Assembly: GCA_002310235.1 (NCBI GenBank)
Contig: DBYO01000006.1
Location: 46,414 to 70,020, forward strand
Direction: 5' to 3'
DNA length: 23,607 nt
Source: Bacteroidales bacterium UBA1184
GTDB lineage: Bacteria > Bacteroidota > Bacteroidia > Bacteroidales > ML635J-15
The translations under genes and the position numbers were made by a program. This document shows positions 22,060 to 23,607 of this stretch, one piece after another (positions within the stretch are counted from its first letter, which is position 1; each line of letters begins with the position of its first letter). Below the pieces are notes generated by a model. It had not been told where the DNA came from. It saw only the letters and a list, made by a program, of their open reading frames with translations, and made no database searches.

Positions 22060-23055
22060 TTAATTTTTCAAGCCGAATCTTACGAAGCCAGTTGCTACGA
22101 GACCCTTTTCAACAGATTCCAAATACTGAGCGATTGAAACCTTTGAATCGGAAATGTAAGCCTGGTTCATAAGAGTTGATTCCTTGAAGAACTTCTGCAA
22201 ACGACCGTTTGCGATAGCAGTTATCTTAGCTTCTGGCATGGTAGCAACGGTAGCTTCGGTAACTTCGGTTCTAATCTTACGAGCTTCGTCAGCCTGTTCC
22301 TTAGTTATCCATCCCTTTGCCATATTGCTTTCGATATGGTCGTCGCTGTCAACGAGGTTCGGGTTGATGCCTGCTTTCTTCAAAGCAACGTCAACTGCCT
22401 TTGCGCTGAGTTCGAGCTTGGTCTTGTTGATTGCAACTGAGAATTCTTCGTCCTTGATGCTCTGTGGAACAGAATTTTCATCAACAGCGATAGGATTCAT
22501 AGCAGTTACCTGCATTGCAACGTTGCGGCCAACCTGACGGTCAACAACCTTGTTAAGACCGATAACGGTAGCGAGCTTGTTTCCGTTGTGGATATATTCA
22601 ACAACGTAAGGAGCTTCCATCTTATTGTAATAAGCGAGTTCCATCTTTTCGCCAGTAACACCGCTTCTTTCAGCAACTGCATCGGCGATAGTCTTTCCGT
22701 TGAGAGGCATAGCCTTCAAAGCTTCGAGGTCGGCAGGAAGATTGTCGCAAGCAACCTTAAGGATTTCCTTTGCAAGGTTCACGAAATCATCGTTCTTAGC
22801 AACGAAGTCGGTTTCGCAGCTCAATGCGATAACAACACCAACTGTATTGTTCTTTGCAGTACCAGCGAGAACAGCACCTTCGGTAGCTTCGCGGTCAGCA
22901 CGCTTGTTAGCGATAGCAAGACCTCTTTCTCTGATAAGATCCTTTGCCTTTTCGAAATCACCGTCGGCTTCGGTCAAAGCCTTCTTGCAGTCCATCATAC
23001 CTGCACCGGTCAAATCTCTCAATTTCTTTACGTCAGCAGCACTTATATTTGCCAT
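22060..23055 (-). CDS. tsf: Translation elongation factor Ts
   Basis: EF-Ts is the guanine-nucleotide exchange factor for EF-Tu in the cytoplasm. The 331-residue product begins with the conserved ISAADVKKLRDLTGAGMMDCKKAL helix bundle (about 4-46). The EF-Tu-contacting TDFVAKND follows at 82-89, and then the core domain with YIHNGNKLATVIGLN. It is longer than the 283-residue E. coli protein, the extra length lying in the C-terminal core, as is usual in Bacteroidota. It follows rpsB by 24 bases in the classical rpsB-tsf operon and is closed by a strong terminator. Confidence 0.97.
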   Translation of the reverse strand: MANISAADVKKLRDLTGAGMMDCKKALTEADGDFEKAKDLIRERGLAIANKRADREATEGAVLAGTAKNNTVGVVIALSCETDFVAKNDDFVNLAKEILKVACDNLPADLEALKAMPLNGKTIADAVAERSGVTGEKMELAYYNKMEAPYVVEYIHNGNKLATVIGLNKVVDRQVGRNVAMQVTAMNPIAVDENSVPQSIKDEEFSVAINKTKLELSAKAVDVALKKAGINPNLVDSDDHIESNMAKGWITKEQADEARKIRTEVTEATVATMPEAKITAIANGRLQKFFKESTLMNQAYISDSKVSIAQYLESVEKGLVATGFVRFGLKN

Positions 23056-23079
23056 TGTCTTTCAGTTTTAACGTTAATA

Positions 23080-23607
23080 CTAGTTTTCTTCGGTTTCAGC
23101 AGCAGCCTCTACAGGAGCTTCTTCAACATGTTCCTTCTTTGCCGAAGTTCTTCTCTGTCTCTTTCTTTCTACAGGAGCAGCCTGTTCTTCAGCTTCTTCG
23201 CCTGCTTCCTTTGCAGTATTTTCCTTTTCAACTGCTCTTTCGTCCAAACCTTCCTTTATAGCCTGGCACATAGTAGCAACGATAAGTTGAATTGACTTTG
23301 AAGCATCGTCGTTTGCTGGAATTGGGAAGTCAGCGTTCTTAGGATCCGAGTTGGTATCAACCATTGCGAATACTGGAATACCCAATCTCTGAGCTTCGTG
23401 AACGGCGATTTTTTCCTTAAGGATATCAACTACGAAAAGTGCAGCTGGAAGTCTCGACAAATCGGCGATAGAACCGAGGTTCTTTTCCAATTTAGCTCTC
23501 TGACGGCTGATCTGGAGCTGTTCACGCTTCGAAAGAGAAGCGAAAGTTCCGTCGCTCATCATCTTGTCGATTGACGACATTTTCTTAACAGCCTTGCGGA
23601 TAGTCGG
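23080..23607 (-). CDS. rpsB: 30S ribosomal protein S2, C-terminal part (5' truncated by window edge)
   Basis: The frame is open to the window edge, so the first part of the gene lies beyond 23607; 175 residues are present. S2 signatures are clear: PTIRKAVKKM, FASLSKRE, EKNLGSIADLSRLPAALFVVD, HEAQRLGIPVFAMVDTNSDP and FPIPANDDASKSIQLI. S2 binds the 30S head-body junction next to S1. After the folded domain comes a tail of roughly 55 residues of alternating acidic and basic clusters (from about GLDERAVEKENTAKE to the end, with RKRQRRTSAKKE), longer than in E. coli S2. The gene is followed after 24 bases by tsf. Confidence 0.96.
   Translation of the reverse strand, partial: PTIRKAVKKMSSIDKMMSDGTFASLSKREQLQISRQRAKLEKNLGSIADLSRLPAALFVVDILKEKIAVHEAQRLGIPVFAMVDTNSDPKNADFPIPANDDASKSIQLIVATMCQAIKEGLDERAVEKENTAKEAGEEAEEQAAPVERKRQRRTSAKKEHVEEAPVEAAAETEEN

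Overview
The window looks like a chromosomal piece of a Bacteroidota genome, most likely an uncultured Bacteroidales. Four things point there: three secreted proteins end in Type IX secretion (T9SS) sorting domains with YPNP/FPNP motifs; two of these resemble Porphyromonas gingivalis virulence enzymes; several genes carry the Bacteroidota -7 promoter element TAnnTTTG; and there is an AAA/DUF4143 ATPase with an AT-rich upstream array. Purine-rich Shine-Dalgarno sites are mostly absent, as expected for the phylum. No tRNA, rRNA, CRISPR array or transposase was found.

Layout. 1-345: C-terminal tail of a serine-rich protein. 484-1755: secreted alpha/beta hydrolase with a C-terminal LysM domain. 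1822-3087 (-): AAA/DUF4143 ATPase preceded by a four-unit, 33-bp-period array. 3438-5540: two-gene operon of unrecognised soluble helical proteins with a strong promoter, one strong Shine-Dalgarno and a structured terminator. 5683-6846: two-gene unit of a Cys-motif membrane-anchored protein and a small radical SAM enzyme. 6904-11433 (-): 1509-residue T9SS-exported multidomain surface protein. 11784-17006: gingipain-type C25 cysteine protease followed by a Porphyromonas-type peptidylarginine deiminase (PPAD), both T9SS cargo. 17007-18466: repeat-rich intergenic DNA around a HigBA-like toxin-antitoxin pair. 18467-20122 (-): acyl-CoA ligase, divergent from an AraC-family regulator broken by a frameshift (20227-21103). 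21095-21940 (-): BadF/BcrA-type sugar kinase. 22060-23607 (-): tsf and the 3' part of rpsB, a housekeeping operon.

The most notable system is the adjacent gingipain-like protease and PPAD-like deiminase. In P. gingivalis Arg-gingipains create C-terminal arginines that PPAD citrullinates, but as far as I recall the genes lie apart there. Here they are neighbours separated only by a perfect hairpin with a U-tract. The protease resembles Kgp more than Rgp around its catalytic Cys, so its P1 specificity is open. Second-rank candidates are the Cys-motif/radical SAM pair, the unrecognised helical operon, and the 33-bp array upstream of the ATPase.
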